From Entoloma clypeatum (Eukaryota; Basidiomycota; Agaricomycetes; Agaricales; Entolomataceae), in the NCBI GenBank assembly GCA_963565915.1, contig OY751489.1, forward strand, positions 3,162,001 to 3,226,000: 64,000 nucleotides of DNA, given 5' to 3'. The notes beneath the pieces are model-generated. The model searched no databases and had not been told where the DNA came from. It saw only the letters and a program-made list of their open reading frames with translations. The translations under genes and the position numbers were made by a program. Shown here in pieces: positions 1 through 10,400 of this stretch (within the stretch, counting starts at the first letter, position 1; every line of letters starts with the position of its first letter).

Positions 1-2187
1 TTTCGATGGTCGTGACGTTTCCAATTTTGATGGAATCAGATGTTTCACCCCCTTCAAAGAATTGTTCCTCTGTGAACATCTCCATTTGTACCACATCTTC
101 TGATTCCAACCGTTTCAAGAATAGTCCCTCCTTGAGCATTTGGTCACTGTTCTGTGGTTCGAGTTCCGCTTCATACCAGGGTAAGCGTGACAGGATGTCC
201 GCTTTCGCATTGGTCTTGCCAGGCACATGCCGTAATTCGAAGTCATAGTCTTGTAACTTCATTTTCCAGCGTCGCTGTCGTTGATTCAGATCCTGAGGAC
301 GACGGAAATATTCCAGGTTCTTTTGATCGGTCAAGATTTCAAAACGTTCCCTGGCTTCGAGCAGATAATGTCTCCAATCTTTTAGTGCTTCCATGACCGC
401 CAGGAGTTCCTTGTCATATATCTCATAATTCTGTTCAGCTGTGGACATGGTCCGCGACAAGAACGCGATGGGGTGCCATTTGTCGTCTTGCTTCTGAGAG
501 AGTACTGCTCCAATTGCATAGCCCGATGCATCGGTTTCAACCCTGAACTGTCCCTCTGGTTTCGGTAATGCCAAGACTGGTGCCGATGTAATTGCCCGTA
601 TGAGACCTTCAAAAGCTTGCTGCTCTGTTGGTCCCCAAGTAAATGCCGTACTGCCTGTGAGCGCGGTGAGAGGTTTTGCGATGTTTGAGTACCCTTCAAT
701 AAAACGTTGATAGAAGTTAGCAAATCCAAGGAACTTCTGAACTTCCTTTTTTGATGTGGGTGCTCGCCAGTTTTGAATTGTATCCACCTTCTCAGTTTCC
801 ATCTCAACACGCCCCTCACCAACCACATATCCCAATATAGGTCATTTCATTACTTCCCATAAACACTTCTTCTCCTTTAGGAACAAATCATTGTCCGATA
901 GGATCTGTAGGATTTCTTTGGTGTTTCGCGCGAGTTCTTCCTTGGTTTTACCAATAACCACAATGTCATCCATGTAGATCACACAGATACGTCGGCGGAT
1001 CTGGTCCCGGAATAGACTAGCCATCATTTGAGAGAACGTTCCCGGGGAGTTGCAAAGACCGAAAAACATGACCAATGGTTCGAACAATCCTCGACTGGTG
1101 AGAAAGGCAGCTTTCCATTCATCGCCCTCCTTAATCCGGACGTTGTTATAGCCCCACATGATGTCCATCTTATTGAAGTAGACTGCATCTTTCAGTATGT
1201 CCAAGAGATTGGATATTCGTGGGAGTGGGAACTTGTCTTTGACCGTGAATTTGTTGACCATGCGGTAATCTTGTACCAATCGTTTGGAGCCATCCTTCTT
1301 GTTGATGAAGAAGCAAGGGGAGGCATAAGGGGATTTGGACGGGCGGATCTTTCCTGTTGCTAGACCCTCGTCAATGAATGCGTCCAATTCCTCTTGTTCC
1401 TTTTGCGTCATAGGATATGTATTTCCCCCTAGTTCCTTTGGTGCATCCGGTGTAAGTTCGATACCATGGTCCCATTCCCTCTCCTTTGGGATTTTATCAA
1501 AGTTCTCTTTCTCGAAGAGATGAGCAAATTGTTCAACATATGAGGGTCGTTTGGTTGTGGGAGGTGGTGTGGGAGTGACAGCTTCCAAAATAGGGTCTCC
1601 AGGCTTCCATTTCTGATCTGACTTTTTGGGTGCATCTTTGTCGCGCACCTCAACCATGCGAACCCGGTGTTTGTGACCCTTAAGGTTAATCCTAAAATCC
1701 GAGTGTTTGGTTCGACATGTTGTTGGGCGCCGGTTAAATGTTACCGCACCGGTTGTCCAATTAATTGTGGGTTTGTGGTGTACCAACCAGTCATGTCCCA
1801 AGAGCATGTCCGTTCTCCCAATGTCCAGTACCATTGCTTCCATGGTTTCCTGATGTGCTCCCAAATCCAGTTTGACTTTGGCAAGTTGGCTCGCTTTCTG
1901 TTGTCGATTTGGTGATCCATCCGCATTTAGAATTGCTATGGGCGGTATTCCTCGCGTGGGGAGGTTCTGTTTGCATACTATTCTGGGATGGATGCATGTG
2001 CGTTCACATCCGCTGTCAACCTCAGGTCGGATAACCTTTGGTCCTTGTCATGTTTTGAGCTGAGCCAACAGCCTGATTTCTCGTCTTTTTGGAGGTTTAT
2101 CTCCCTTCACAATCTTAGTCGACGCAGTGGCTCGCTTGGCAGGGATGACATAGGTTCTATTGTCTGCAGTCATACAAGGCAAGCAAG
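1..2187 (-). pseudogene. pol: Gypsy copy A pol: protease, reverse transcriptase, RNase H (partial, broken)
   Basis: Pol begins at about 2187 by comparison with copy B, overlapping or following gag. The longest open part is 1864-842. It holds the end of the protease region, the linker and the reverse transcriptase (catalytic YMDD at about 970-982). It ends at a TGA at 844-842 where copy B reads TGT. RNase H sequence continues to the window edge with further breaks. The plus-strand frames over this region are shadows. Non-functional remnant; integrase would lie outside the window. Confidence 0.88.
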
Positions 2188-3090
2188 TCCATTTAATAGA
2201 TAAGGGTTGCGACTTAGCGTCGTTTGATCGGACCCTTCAGGAAAGTCCTTCTCGTCGGCTTCTAAGATTGTGGTTTCATCATTCTCAGCATCTTCCTCAG
2301 ACACCTTCCTAACCCTTCCGGAGTTCTTCTTCGGCTTGCAGCAGTTGCACGTGATATGGCCTTCTTGGTCACAGTTGAAACACTTGCAACCATTTTTCTT
2401 CTTTGGAGCACTACAGTCTTTAGCCAGATGACCAAAGCGTTGACAGTTGTAGCAGCGGGCTACTCCTGCTTTGTCAATTTCCATGGCTTTGCCCTGTCCA
2501 CCATAAGTGGTACCTGATCCGGTGCGCATGTCGCCGCCACCTCGGATGACCAGTGTGTGTCCTTCCATCTGTCGTCCCTTGTTTCGGATCTCCTTTGCAT
2601 AATCGGTGTACGTCTTGCCATCGCTAGCCACTTGTTCAGAGATTCTGCGGTTGATGTTCTTCTCTAGGATGTATTTCCCAGTTTCTTCGCCAAGGTTTGA
2701 CAATTTCAAGAGTTCTTCGAATTCATCCAAGAACTCATCAACGGTGCATTTCTCTTGTTTCAGGACTTCGAGTCTTGCTTTGGCAGTGACCGACTTGTTG
2801 GCAATGGAGAATTGTGTGGTGATATCATCGGAAAAACCTAGCCAGGTGATGTTCTCGTTGTCGACAGCAAGAGCATCTAACTTGTTACTGGCCCAGTGTC
2901 TGCCGGACCCTTCCATCATGCGGGATAGCACCGCAAGAATCTTCTGATTGTCTGTGAGGCTCTTTTGAAACCTGATGTATAGTTTGGTGGCTTTCCACCA
3001 CTCGTCAAAGGTGTATCTGTCCTTGAACATCCCAGGATCCTTGATGATCTTGGATGTATCCATTGTTTGTACAGCCGGAGCTTCTGCCAT
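2170..3090 (-). CDS. gag: Gypsy copy A gag polyprotein (capsid, two CCHC zinc knuckles)
   Basis: A 306-codon frame that would form the retrotransposon capsid and bind the genomic RNA. The N-terminal half is a Ty3-type gag/capsid domain (around residues 20-160, WWKATKLYIRF and FLDEFEELLKLS are typical). Two CCHC knuckles follow near residue 210 (CYNCQRFGHLAKDC) and near residue 234 (CFNCDQEGHITCNC), then an acidic tail. The frame is open throughout, but the element is otherwise broken, so expression as a working gag is unlikely. Start chosen at the ATG at 3090, which is also conserved in copy B (52721). Confidence 0.85.
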   Translation of the reverse strand: MAEAPAVQTMDTSKIIKDPGMFKDRYTFDEWWKATKLYIRFQKSLTDNQKILAVLSRMMEGSGRHWASNKLDALAVDNENITWLGFSDDITTQFSIANKSVTAKARLEVLKQEKCTVDEFLDEFEELLKLSNLGEETGKYILEKNINRRISEQVASDGKTYTDYAKEIRNKGRQMEGHTLVIRGGGDMRTGSGTTYGGQGKAMEIDKAGVARCYNCQRFGHLAKDCSAPKKKNGCKCFNCDQEGHITCNCCKPKKNSGRVRKVSEEDAENDETTILEADEKDFPEGSDQTTLSRNPYLLNGLACLV

Positions 3091-3572
3091 GTCTAGAGTC
3101 TGTGGAGGAGAAGAGGGGTCGGGTTGTTGGGATGAAGATGGGGTTTGGGATACAGGTAGGGGTGGAAAATGAGTCCCTGTTCTAGGTGTCTGTTTGATAT
3201 CTGACTGCGCAGAGTCAAAAGTAAATTCGTCAGGGGACTCGTCGGCGGAATCGGTGGCAAAACGTTCAGAGTATTTCCTCTGTAAATCTCTAAGGAATCT
3301 CTGTTCCTGCGCGTCTGTTGGTCACGAGAAGGGGTCAAGTCTCTCGTTTCGTGCCCAATGGTTGTACTCGGTCTGTTGTTCTTCGGTGGTGAAGTGGGCG
3401 TAGATCTGCTGCTTCGAGTAAGACGTGATGATGTGGCTCTGGGATGTCTCGATGTGAGCGTCCTAATCAATCTTCTGATAACGGTTGTCTGGACACCGAT
3501 AAACTCTCTGATCTCTGTGATCCGACCTGTCTGAGGTCCTTCTTGAACGTGAAAGCTTTCGAGTTCGTTCTG

Positions 3573-3905
3573 TCAGGCGTTGTAACGCGTGATCTGGTGT
3601 TGCCGAGCAAGATGGATGCTCTCTGCTATCTCGCCGTGGGGGCGATGCTCATCGTTGTCTAGTTCTTTGTCAAGCACCTGCTGTAGGATGCGACGGATCT
3701 CCGATTCGATGTACTGCTGGATAAGCATAAAATCGATACTGTCTCGAGGACTTAGCTCCTCCTGTTGGACTTCTGGCATGCTGAATGGGTTACTGGTGAA
3801 GTCTTCAAAGAAGCACGACGTCTTGACTCGTCTGGTAGTTGCTCTCTTTGCTCTGGGCGAACTAATGAGATTTAGCAACTTGTTATGCTTAACAAACCGT
3901 TCCAA
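3573..3905 (-). pseudogene. Gypsy copy A, N-terminal gag-region ORF (interrupted)
   Basis: An open frame of about 110 codons starts at the inner edge of the LTR and has an acidic helix-rich stretch (RDSIDFMLIQQYIESEIRR). It ends at TGA at 3575-3573. Copy B keeps the frame open at the same place with CAA (53205-53203) and continues for another 90 or so codons. The simplest common ancestor codon is CGA, decayed on opposite strands in the two copies. The function of this leader part of gag is not recognisable. Confidence 0.6.
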
Positions 3906-4282
3906 GGTTCGGGCAGAGTATGCAGGAAAGTGGAAAGGCGAAGAGCAAAGTGATTGCTAAATCTAAGGAATCTACTACAGTACAAGAGGTTTATATAGGT
4001 ACTGACTATAGGCAGTAGCGGATGAGTCAGTACTGCGGAAGGCAGTGCGCATGAGTAAGGCGACTGCGGAAGGCTATGTACAGTGAGTAAGCTCACTGCA
4101 GAAAGCGAGTCAGCGCAGGAGCAAAGTATACTAAAGGGGATGACAAAGTAATGTAATGAGTCAGACTGGGAATTGAAGGTTGCGAAAGTAGACATTAGAC
4201 ATAGTGAGTTTGTAAGAGGGCGCCGAGTCGGGCCGATAAGTAAAAGATATGACGTGGTCCTCATACCGTAGAGTCCGTAACA
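3881..4282 (-). repeat. 5' LTR of Gypsy copy A
   Basis: 402 bp, bounded by TGTTA and TAACA inverted termini, and alignable along its length with the 401-bp LTR of copy B (53512-53912). On the minus strand it carries a TATATAAA promoter-like box near 3990-3998. The internal region starts immediately left of 3881. Confidence 0.9.
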
Positions 4283-4360
4283 CATCCCTACTCCCGATCA
4301 TTGCTCATCATTCATGTGTCTCGTTTTATCTCTTATTTCATATCTCATTTCACTATTTAT

Positions 4361-4957
4361 CTAGCTAGCTTGCAGGAGAATCCTTAGAACTTTCTCTTTG
4401 GATCTCCCTTGCAAGGTATGTGTTGTATTACTTATCAGACTGCTCAATCTAAACTTCGGATCTCCCTTGCAAGTATCTGAGTTCGAGTCTTGGATTGTAA
4501 GGTCGCCCTTACAGTCATCTCCTTTGACAGAACCCATTTTTTCGATAGCACGTATATTGGCAATGACAGTGTCATGGTGAGTTTTGAATATTGCAAAATC
4601 TGTATTGTGACGAATAGGGATAAGACAACAGGTCCCTTTTACATCTTCCAGTTTGGCTGCAAAAGTATTGTTGCCATTAAATCCACCGTCTGCTGTCATG
4701 AAGAAGTTATCTGTATCAATTTCAAATACACCACAAAGTAGAAGTTTGGTTGGAATGGTATCGTTGCTTTTCAAGGTGAGACGGTTGCCATCTTTTCCTC
4801 CAGGTAAGAAATCAGCTTTCGACACGACATTTTCATTCCCCAGATAGTAAGATCCTTCAATGTTTTGTAGGTTTTTGAGGACAACATCTGCCGTGGTTGA
4901 GATGTGTTCAGTATGTGAAATAGAGGGAGTTGGAGGGGGTGTAGTGGTGATTTGCAT
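4361..4957 (-). CDS. unidentified ORF, 198 codons
   Basis: An open frame just outside the LTR of Gypsy copy A. I do not recognise the product. The middle has a plausible protein-like composition (GVFEIDTDNFFMTADGGFNG). The C-terminal third contains repeated CKGD-type segments, caused at the DNA level by three copies of a GGATCTCCCTTGCAAG-like stretch between 4399 and 4520. No signal peptide or membrane segment is seen. It could be a fragment of a host gene, cargo of the adjacent Helitron, or a chance ORF. Confidence 0.3.
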   Translation of the reverse strand: MQITTTPPPTPSISHTEHISTTADVVLKNLQNIEGSYYLGNENVVSKADFLPGGKDGNRLTLKSNDTIPTKLLLCGVFEIDTDNFFMTADGGFNGNNTFAAKLEDVKGTCCLIPIRHNTDFAIFKTHHDTVIANIRAIEKMGSVKGDDCKGDLTIQDSNSDTCKGDPKFRLSSLISNTTHTLQGRSKEKVLRILLQAS

Positions 4958-5536
4958 ATCGTCAAACAGATGATAGTTGTTTTTGAGTGAGTTGAAGATA
5001 TATTAGTTGAATGGAGTGGTATCTTGCATGGAGTGGTGTCGTGTGGATTTGGTGATGTGGAGAGAGGGCTTGGCAGGTGCATGATAAGCTTTAAAGTGTG
5101 AAATTATGGGACTTATATTACCAACTTGGAAGCCGTTCAGGAGTTCAGAGGTCAAATGATTTGCAAAGCTGATAAAGAGAAAGGCACCGAAGTGGAGATG
5201 CGAGGAGAGAAATGAAGACGGGAATGTGAGTCACAGACTGAGCATACAAGTCAATCATGGATATTGACCAAGCTGAAGAAAACAATCGTATTTGAGCAAT
5301 GGTCAGAAATCTTACCAAAAAAGAAGTGATGGCAGCTATACCACCAAATACCATTCCATCCCAGGCATTTCAAAGTTGGCATGGGCTTGTTCAAGCCATT
5401 CAGTGTCAGTCTGAGGATATTCAAATTATGATTGAAGCAGCTGCAATCACAAAACAGGTTGCCCAAAATGTCCAATGAGTTAACAAGGAAAAAGAAAAAG
5501 TGGAAGCAAAGAAGCAGAGAAGGTTAGTGCAGCAAT
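4958..5536. other. no convincing gene; probable upstream part of the Helitron
   Basis: No open frame longer than about 75 codons is convincing here. Plus-strand sequence from about 5250 reads as broken, glutamine- and lysine-rich coding sequence leading into the Helitron protein at 5537, so the Helitron probably starts in this stretch. I could not fix a 5' TC terminus. Confidence 0.4.
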
Positions 5537-6562
5537 TTGAAGATTGTGTTGCTATTTAATGATAAAGTTCCATTAACAATGCTCATTCGAAGTATCATAG
5601 AATGTGGTGAAAGAGGCAGGAATTATGAAGAGTTCATGAAGATACCACCAGAAGAAGACATCATGAATTGTTACAGATTCTTCCGGCAAGCCACTTCCAA
5701 TGCAGCATTAGCAACAGCTGTTTGTGTGGTATGTGCTCAGGAGCTGATGCAAACATTGGGGCAGCAATATATCATGGACAAAGTTTCCAACATACAGGAT
5801 TTACTTGTACCGGCATCATATCAACCTGCGCACAATACATGGAATGGGCTTCTTATTGTGCAAGAGAAGCTTGAAGTTGAAGGAAGAAGAATGAAAGGAT
5901 GGGTATGCGACGAGTGCATTTCATTGATGAAGAAGAAGAAAAAACCCAAATTGTCATTGGCCAATGATATGTGGATCGGTGAGGTTCCTCACGAGCTTGC
6001 CATACTTACTATTCCAGAACAACTTCTCATAGCAAGACACTATCCACGGTGTTTTGTTGTGAAGTTATATCCAAAGAATCCAGATTATCAATTGCCAGTT
6101 AATCAATTGCAGTGCGGAATGACTGGGAATGTCAGTTTATACAAGTTGAATATGCCAGCAATAGTCACAATGTTGGAGGGCCAATTAATGCTGCAAGAGA
6201 GTGCCATGCTAGCGCCGGTTTTGGCCATCACATTTATTGGATCGTAGGATGTGCCGAAGAACTGGTTGAAGTCGACATTTTGAGTACGGCGTCAGGTTGT
6301 GCATGCAGCCTTGCATTGGTTGAAACTTCACAATTGAGTCTATTTTGATATCAATATTTCAATGGAGCGACTACAGCAGTTGCCAGAGGATGATATTCCA
6401 TAAGAGATCATCACAGTTATTCAACATGAGAGTAATGTGTCATTGGCAGAACAGGAGCGAGAAACATATGTGCCAGAGGGATTGGATCCAAATTCGATGG
6501 CAGTAGAAGAGGAAATGGTATCAGGCTTTGTAGATGTGACAGAAGAGACAGAAAGCAATATA
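5537..6562 (+). pseudogene. Helitron protein, N-terminal DUF6570-like region
   Basis: Open from 5537 to 6247, then continuing through a few stops to the Tc1 insertion at 6562. The stretch LANDMWIGEVPHELAILTIP followed by EQLLIARHY is the hallmark of the DUF6570 domain that precedes Rep in fungal Helitron proteins. A CxxC pair (CVVCAQEL) and VCDECISL lie upstream, as in that family. After a TAG at 6246 the frame continues with recognisable family sequence to the acidic segment before the insertion. Decayed, not functional. Confidence 0.85.
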
Positions 6563-6777
6563 CAGTAGCTCAAAAAACTGTCCCAATGTTTGGCTGTTTT
6601 GTACTGTATTGCTAATAACACAACAGGCACTTGTGATAATTTTCTGCAAAAAAGATATGTTATTCTGTATCATCTTAGCTTGCTTTTGAGCCCTGGGTCA
6701 TGTGGTTTGAACAAATATTGATGGAATAATAAATAAAACAAAATAATCAATCATTGGGACAGTTTTTTGACCCTTGG
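6563..6777 (+). repeat. left terminal inverted repeat of the Tc1 element
   Basis: About 215 bp matching the reverse complement of 14028-14243 until the two ends diverge after CCTTGGT. An internal second copy of the outer motif (ATTGGGACAGTTTTTTGACC at about 6752-6772) gives each repeat a duplicated transposase-site look. Confidence 0.93.
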
Positions 6778-6921
6778 TCATTTTGGCAATATCCCTGCTA
6801 TAGCAAGCCAAATCACAGTGAGTTTGAGTGTGGGAGTAATAAACAAAATCATGTGACCTTGTTTACATCAGTTTGACATGTTGAAATTATTTCAACCCTT
6901 CTCTTCCTCTTCCACCATCAT

Positions 6922-7267
6922 ATGAGGCCCACATCTTCTACCAAGCACTCCTCTGTGGTTTCCCTTCTTCAAGAAGGTTATGCTTTGCGTCAAATTGAGG
7001 AAAAAACTGGTGTGGGCAAGTCTACCATTGGTAGAATCAAGAAGGAGGTTGATGGGGACAAGGAAAACAGCAGAGGGGGCCGTCCTTCCAAGCTTACTCC
7101 TCGTGACAAGCAATCAATTATTTGACAAATCACTACAGGAAAGCTTGATAATGCTGTTCAAGCTACCCACTACATCAACAACATCCTCCCCAATCCTGTC
7201 ACACCTCAAACAGTCAGAAATGCACTCAAATCTGATGACTTTTGCTCTGTTGTCAAGCAGAAACGTC
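6922..7267 (+). pseudogene. Tc1 transposase, N-terminal part (helix-turn-helix), interrupted
   Basis: Encodes the paired-type DNA-binding region. A first helix-turn-helix (LLQEGYALRQIEEKTGVGKS followed by TIGRIKKEV) is followed by the GRPSKLTPRD linker typical of Tc1 transposases. An in-frame TGA at 7123-7125 falls where the family has arginine, so the ancestral codon was probably CGA. The same frame then continues to 7267, where the chromovirus is inserted. The gene resumes at 13338. Confidence 0.9.
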
Positions 7268-7430
7268 TGAAGACCTGACCTCGGTCGGTCCACTCAGGAG
7301 GGTTCGGACAGCTGAAGAAACAAGGTTGTTGTATGGGGAGAGAAAACTAGAAACTACAGATATGTGCGATGAGTATATATATCGGACTTCTTAGATCACG
7401 TGGGGATGTGAATGGTAAGCGGAGCTTACA
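7268..7430 (-). repeat. 3' LTR of the chromovirus
   Basis: 163 bp; on the minus strand it starts TGTAAGCTCC and ends GGTCTTCA. It appears identical to the 5' LTR at 13175-13337. Confidence 0.95.
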
Positions 7431-7441
7431 CTCTCCCAACC
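7431..7441 (-). other. polypurine tract of the chromovirus
   Basis: On the minus strand GGTTGGGAGAG lies directly before the 3' LTR, the expected position for the plus-strand DNA primer. Confidence 0.7.
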
Positions 7442-7475
7442 TCTGAAAAATTGAACCACCCGTTTTCGAAAGCTT

Positions 7476-10400
7476 CTATCCATTCCGAGATTCCCAGCAA
7501 TCGAGTGCGGCCGCATCTTCAAGCTGAGATTTTGGCAGCCATTCGTCATCGTCTTCGCCGTAGCCAAGCCACCGGACTTTGTACTGTCGCCTTTTTCCTT
7601 TTCCACGTTCATCAATGATCCTCTCGATGAAACATTCCACCTGGCCATCCTCAGTTACGATCGGGGCGGGCGGATGTCGGACGCGACTCGGGAACAGCTC
7701 GGGGTTATTTTCTATGTATGGCTTCAGTAGGGAGACGTGGAACTTCGGGTGTACCCTCGATGCGCTTGACATGCTAAGTCCATACATTGAGGAGTCGGGG
7801 AATGCGTGTGTTATGCGGTAGGGGCCATCGTAACGAGGCATGAACTTCGCTGCGCGTCCATCTCCTGCTTGTATGTAGTCCCGTCGTCTATGTTCTGTGG
7901 ATAAAAGGACTTTGTCGCCAATGTGGAAATGAGGGTCCGGCCCGCGTGAGAGGTTTGCGTTGTGTGCCTGATTTAACTTCGCGGCCAGCAGCCTGTCCTG
8001 AGCCTCTGCAATGTCACTCGAGAGTCGTCGGATGAAGGTAGTTGCGGGAGCTGGATCATCCGTGGCCGAACTGGGTGCACCCCGTACCAGCGGTGGAATG
8101 AGGCGGGGGTGGTGGCCCGATTTCAACATGAATGGTGCATAGCCTGTTGATGAGTTTACAGTGTTCATAATGCTGAAACGAACCCTTGGCAGTGCCTTAA
8201 CCCAGCCCACTTGATCGCGATCGACAAGGAAACGGATGCTTTGGATAACGGTCTTGTTCGTTCGTTCGGAAGCGCCGTCTGTTTGAGGATGGTAAGAGGT
8301 TGAAACTTTGTGCTTAATCCCTGTGAGAGTCATTAGGCTTCTCCAGAATTTCGACATGAAGAGCTTATCGCGGTCCGTAATCATTTCCTCGGGGCATCCA
8401 TTTTCGCAATACCAATGGTCGAAAAAAAGGTCAGCCAGTTCCTCCGCAGATGTGTCGGTTCGGCAAGGGACAAGTTGGATGTCGGCACCAAGTCTGTCAG
8501 TAATCGTGAGGAGGCAGTCCAAACCATTGTCGGAAGGTAACGGGCCGATAAAGTCCATGGCGATCGATTTGAAGCGGCCATCCGGGATAGCGAGCGGATG
8601 TAAGGGACCAGGGGGTTTGGAGGTGCGTGACTTATTACGTTGGCATTGAGAACATGATGGGACATAGGCATTGAGTAGGTCGCGGCGCATGTTGGGCCAG
8701 TAGAACTCGTGTCGAAGGGCCTCGTAGGTCTTGTCACCACCGAAATGGCCGAGGTTGTCATGTGCAAGGCGGAAAATCCCTTCCCGAAGGCTTTTGATGT
8801 TTGGTATGACGAGGCGGTTGCCAACAAACAGTAGGCCGTCTTTCACTTTCAGGCCAAACTTGACATCAACACTATTACCCTTGAGGTCGTTGATTAGCTT
8901 TGAACACCAGCCATCGTTTGCGTATCCAGTGCGAATGTCTGATGTGAAGGAATCGTCGGAGGAGATACGGAATATGGCAGCGACGGAGGTGGGGGAGTCC
9001 GGTGTGGGGCAAGGACTTTGCGCAGGGTCGCCTCTATCAGGAAAGCGTGACATTGCGTCCGCAACGCTGTTGGCTTCTCCGTTTATGTATGTAATGGAGT
9101 GGTCGTATTGGGATATATATTCCATCCATCGCGCCTGGCGCATGGACAGGTCGCGTTGTGTTTCGAAGTTTTGAAGGGTTTTGTGGTCGGTGTAGATGTG
9201 GATGTGTGAGCCTAGCAAATCAGACCGCCATTTACGGAGGGCGTGGATAATGGATAACAGCTCGAGTTCGTGTACCGGGTAGTGTTTCTCCGCATCGCGA
9301 AGGGCTCGGCTTTCGAAAGCCACAGGCCGGGCAGACTTCCACGAGGGGCCGAATGAGAGGACACTCCCTATGCGTCGTTTGCTGGCATCACAGGTGAGGA
9401 AGATCAAGTTGTCGCCTGGGTTGACGTGATCGATGGAGGTGAGGCAATCACAGGAAGTGACAAGTGATTTGATGCAATCGAAGGCATGCTGGTGCGATTT
9501 TGTCCAGTTGGGAAAGACATTGTTACAGTCTTTCTTGGTGAGAGGGGTCAGGATCGCAGTATGTTCAGCGAGGCGGGGTAGGAATGCAGCGATGTAGCGG
9601 ACGAGGCCCAGGAAGCGACGAACCTCCTTGGCGTTCCTTGGGCGCGGCCAGTCGAGAATTTTCTGGATTTTAGATTTGTCGGCCTCGATCCCGCGGCTTG
9701 AGATATGGTGACCTAGGAAATCAATTTCGTGGCAAAATAGTTTGGACTTCTTCAAGGAACAGAACAGGTGAGCCTGGCGCAGTGCTTTAAGGATGGTGGA
9801 GATGTTGGCCTCATGCTCTGGGAGGTCTTTGGACCAGATGACAATGTCGTCCAGGTACACGTGGCAGATCTTGCCAATGTGGTCCTTGAGGGCCAGTGAC
9901 ACTCGCCGTTGGTGGGTGGCGGGGGCATTGCGGCAGCCCATGGGCATGACGGTCCATTCCCAAAGGCCAAACGGCGTTAATGTTGCGGTATACTTGACAT
10001 GGTCGGGGTGGACGCGGGTCTGGAAAAATGAATTAGTCATGTCTATCGTTCCCCAGATCTTTCCCTTGGCACAGTCTGCAAGGATATCGTCGATACGAGG
10101 CAGGGGGAAGGCATCAGGAACTGTGACTTTGTTGAGTAAACGATAGTCTACCACCCATCGGGGAAGGACCTCAGGATCAGCCTTGGGGATGATGAAGGAA
10201 GGGGAAGCATAAGGGGAGGAGGAGGGTCGGATTCGTCCTGCTGCGATGTGCTGGTTGATGAGCATCCTCCAAGCATCGCGATATTTGCGGGGGCAGGAGT
10301 ACGGACGGGAAGTGGCAAAGGTGGAGCCGGGCTTGATTTCAATGCGATGATGGACATCGTCGGGTAGCAGGTCGACATGGGGAATGTCGGAGGGGAAGCA

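Larger units (their letters stand above)
1..4282 (-). mobile_element. Ty3/Gypsy retrotransposon copy A, 5' half (cut by window edge)
   Basis: Minus-strand element. Reading from right to left it has a 5' LTR (3881-4282), a gag reading frame with two zinc knuckles, then protease, reverse transcriptase and RNase H sequence. It runs off the left window edge before integrase. It is nearly collinear with copy B at 48840-53912, same strand about 49 kb away. Many differences between the two copies are CG in one and TG or CA in the other. Several stops and frame breaks make it non-functional. The 3' LTR and target duplication lie outside the window. Confidence 0.93.

Noticed and set aside
382..828. 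148-codon minus-strand ORF in Gypsy copy A
   Set aside because: It is an alternative frame over the RNase H region; the RNase H motifs lie in another frame.
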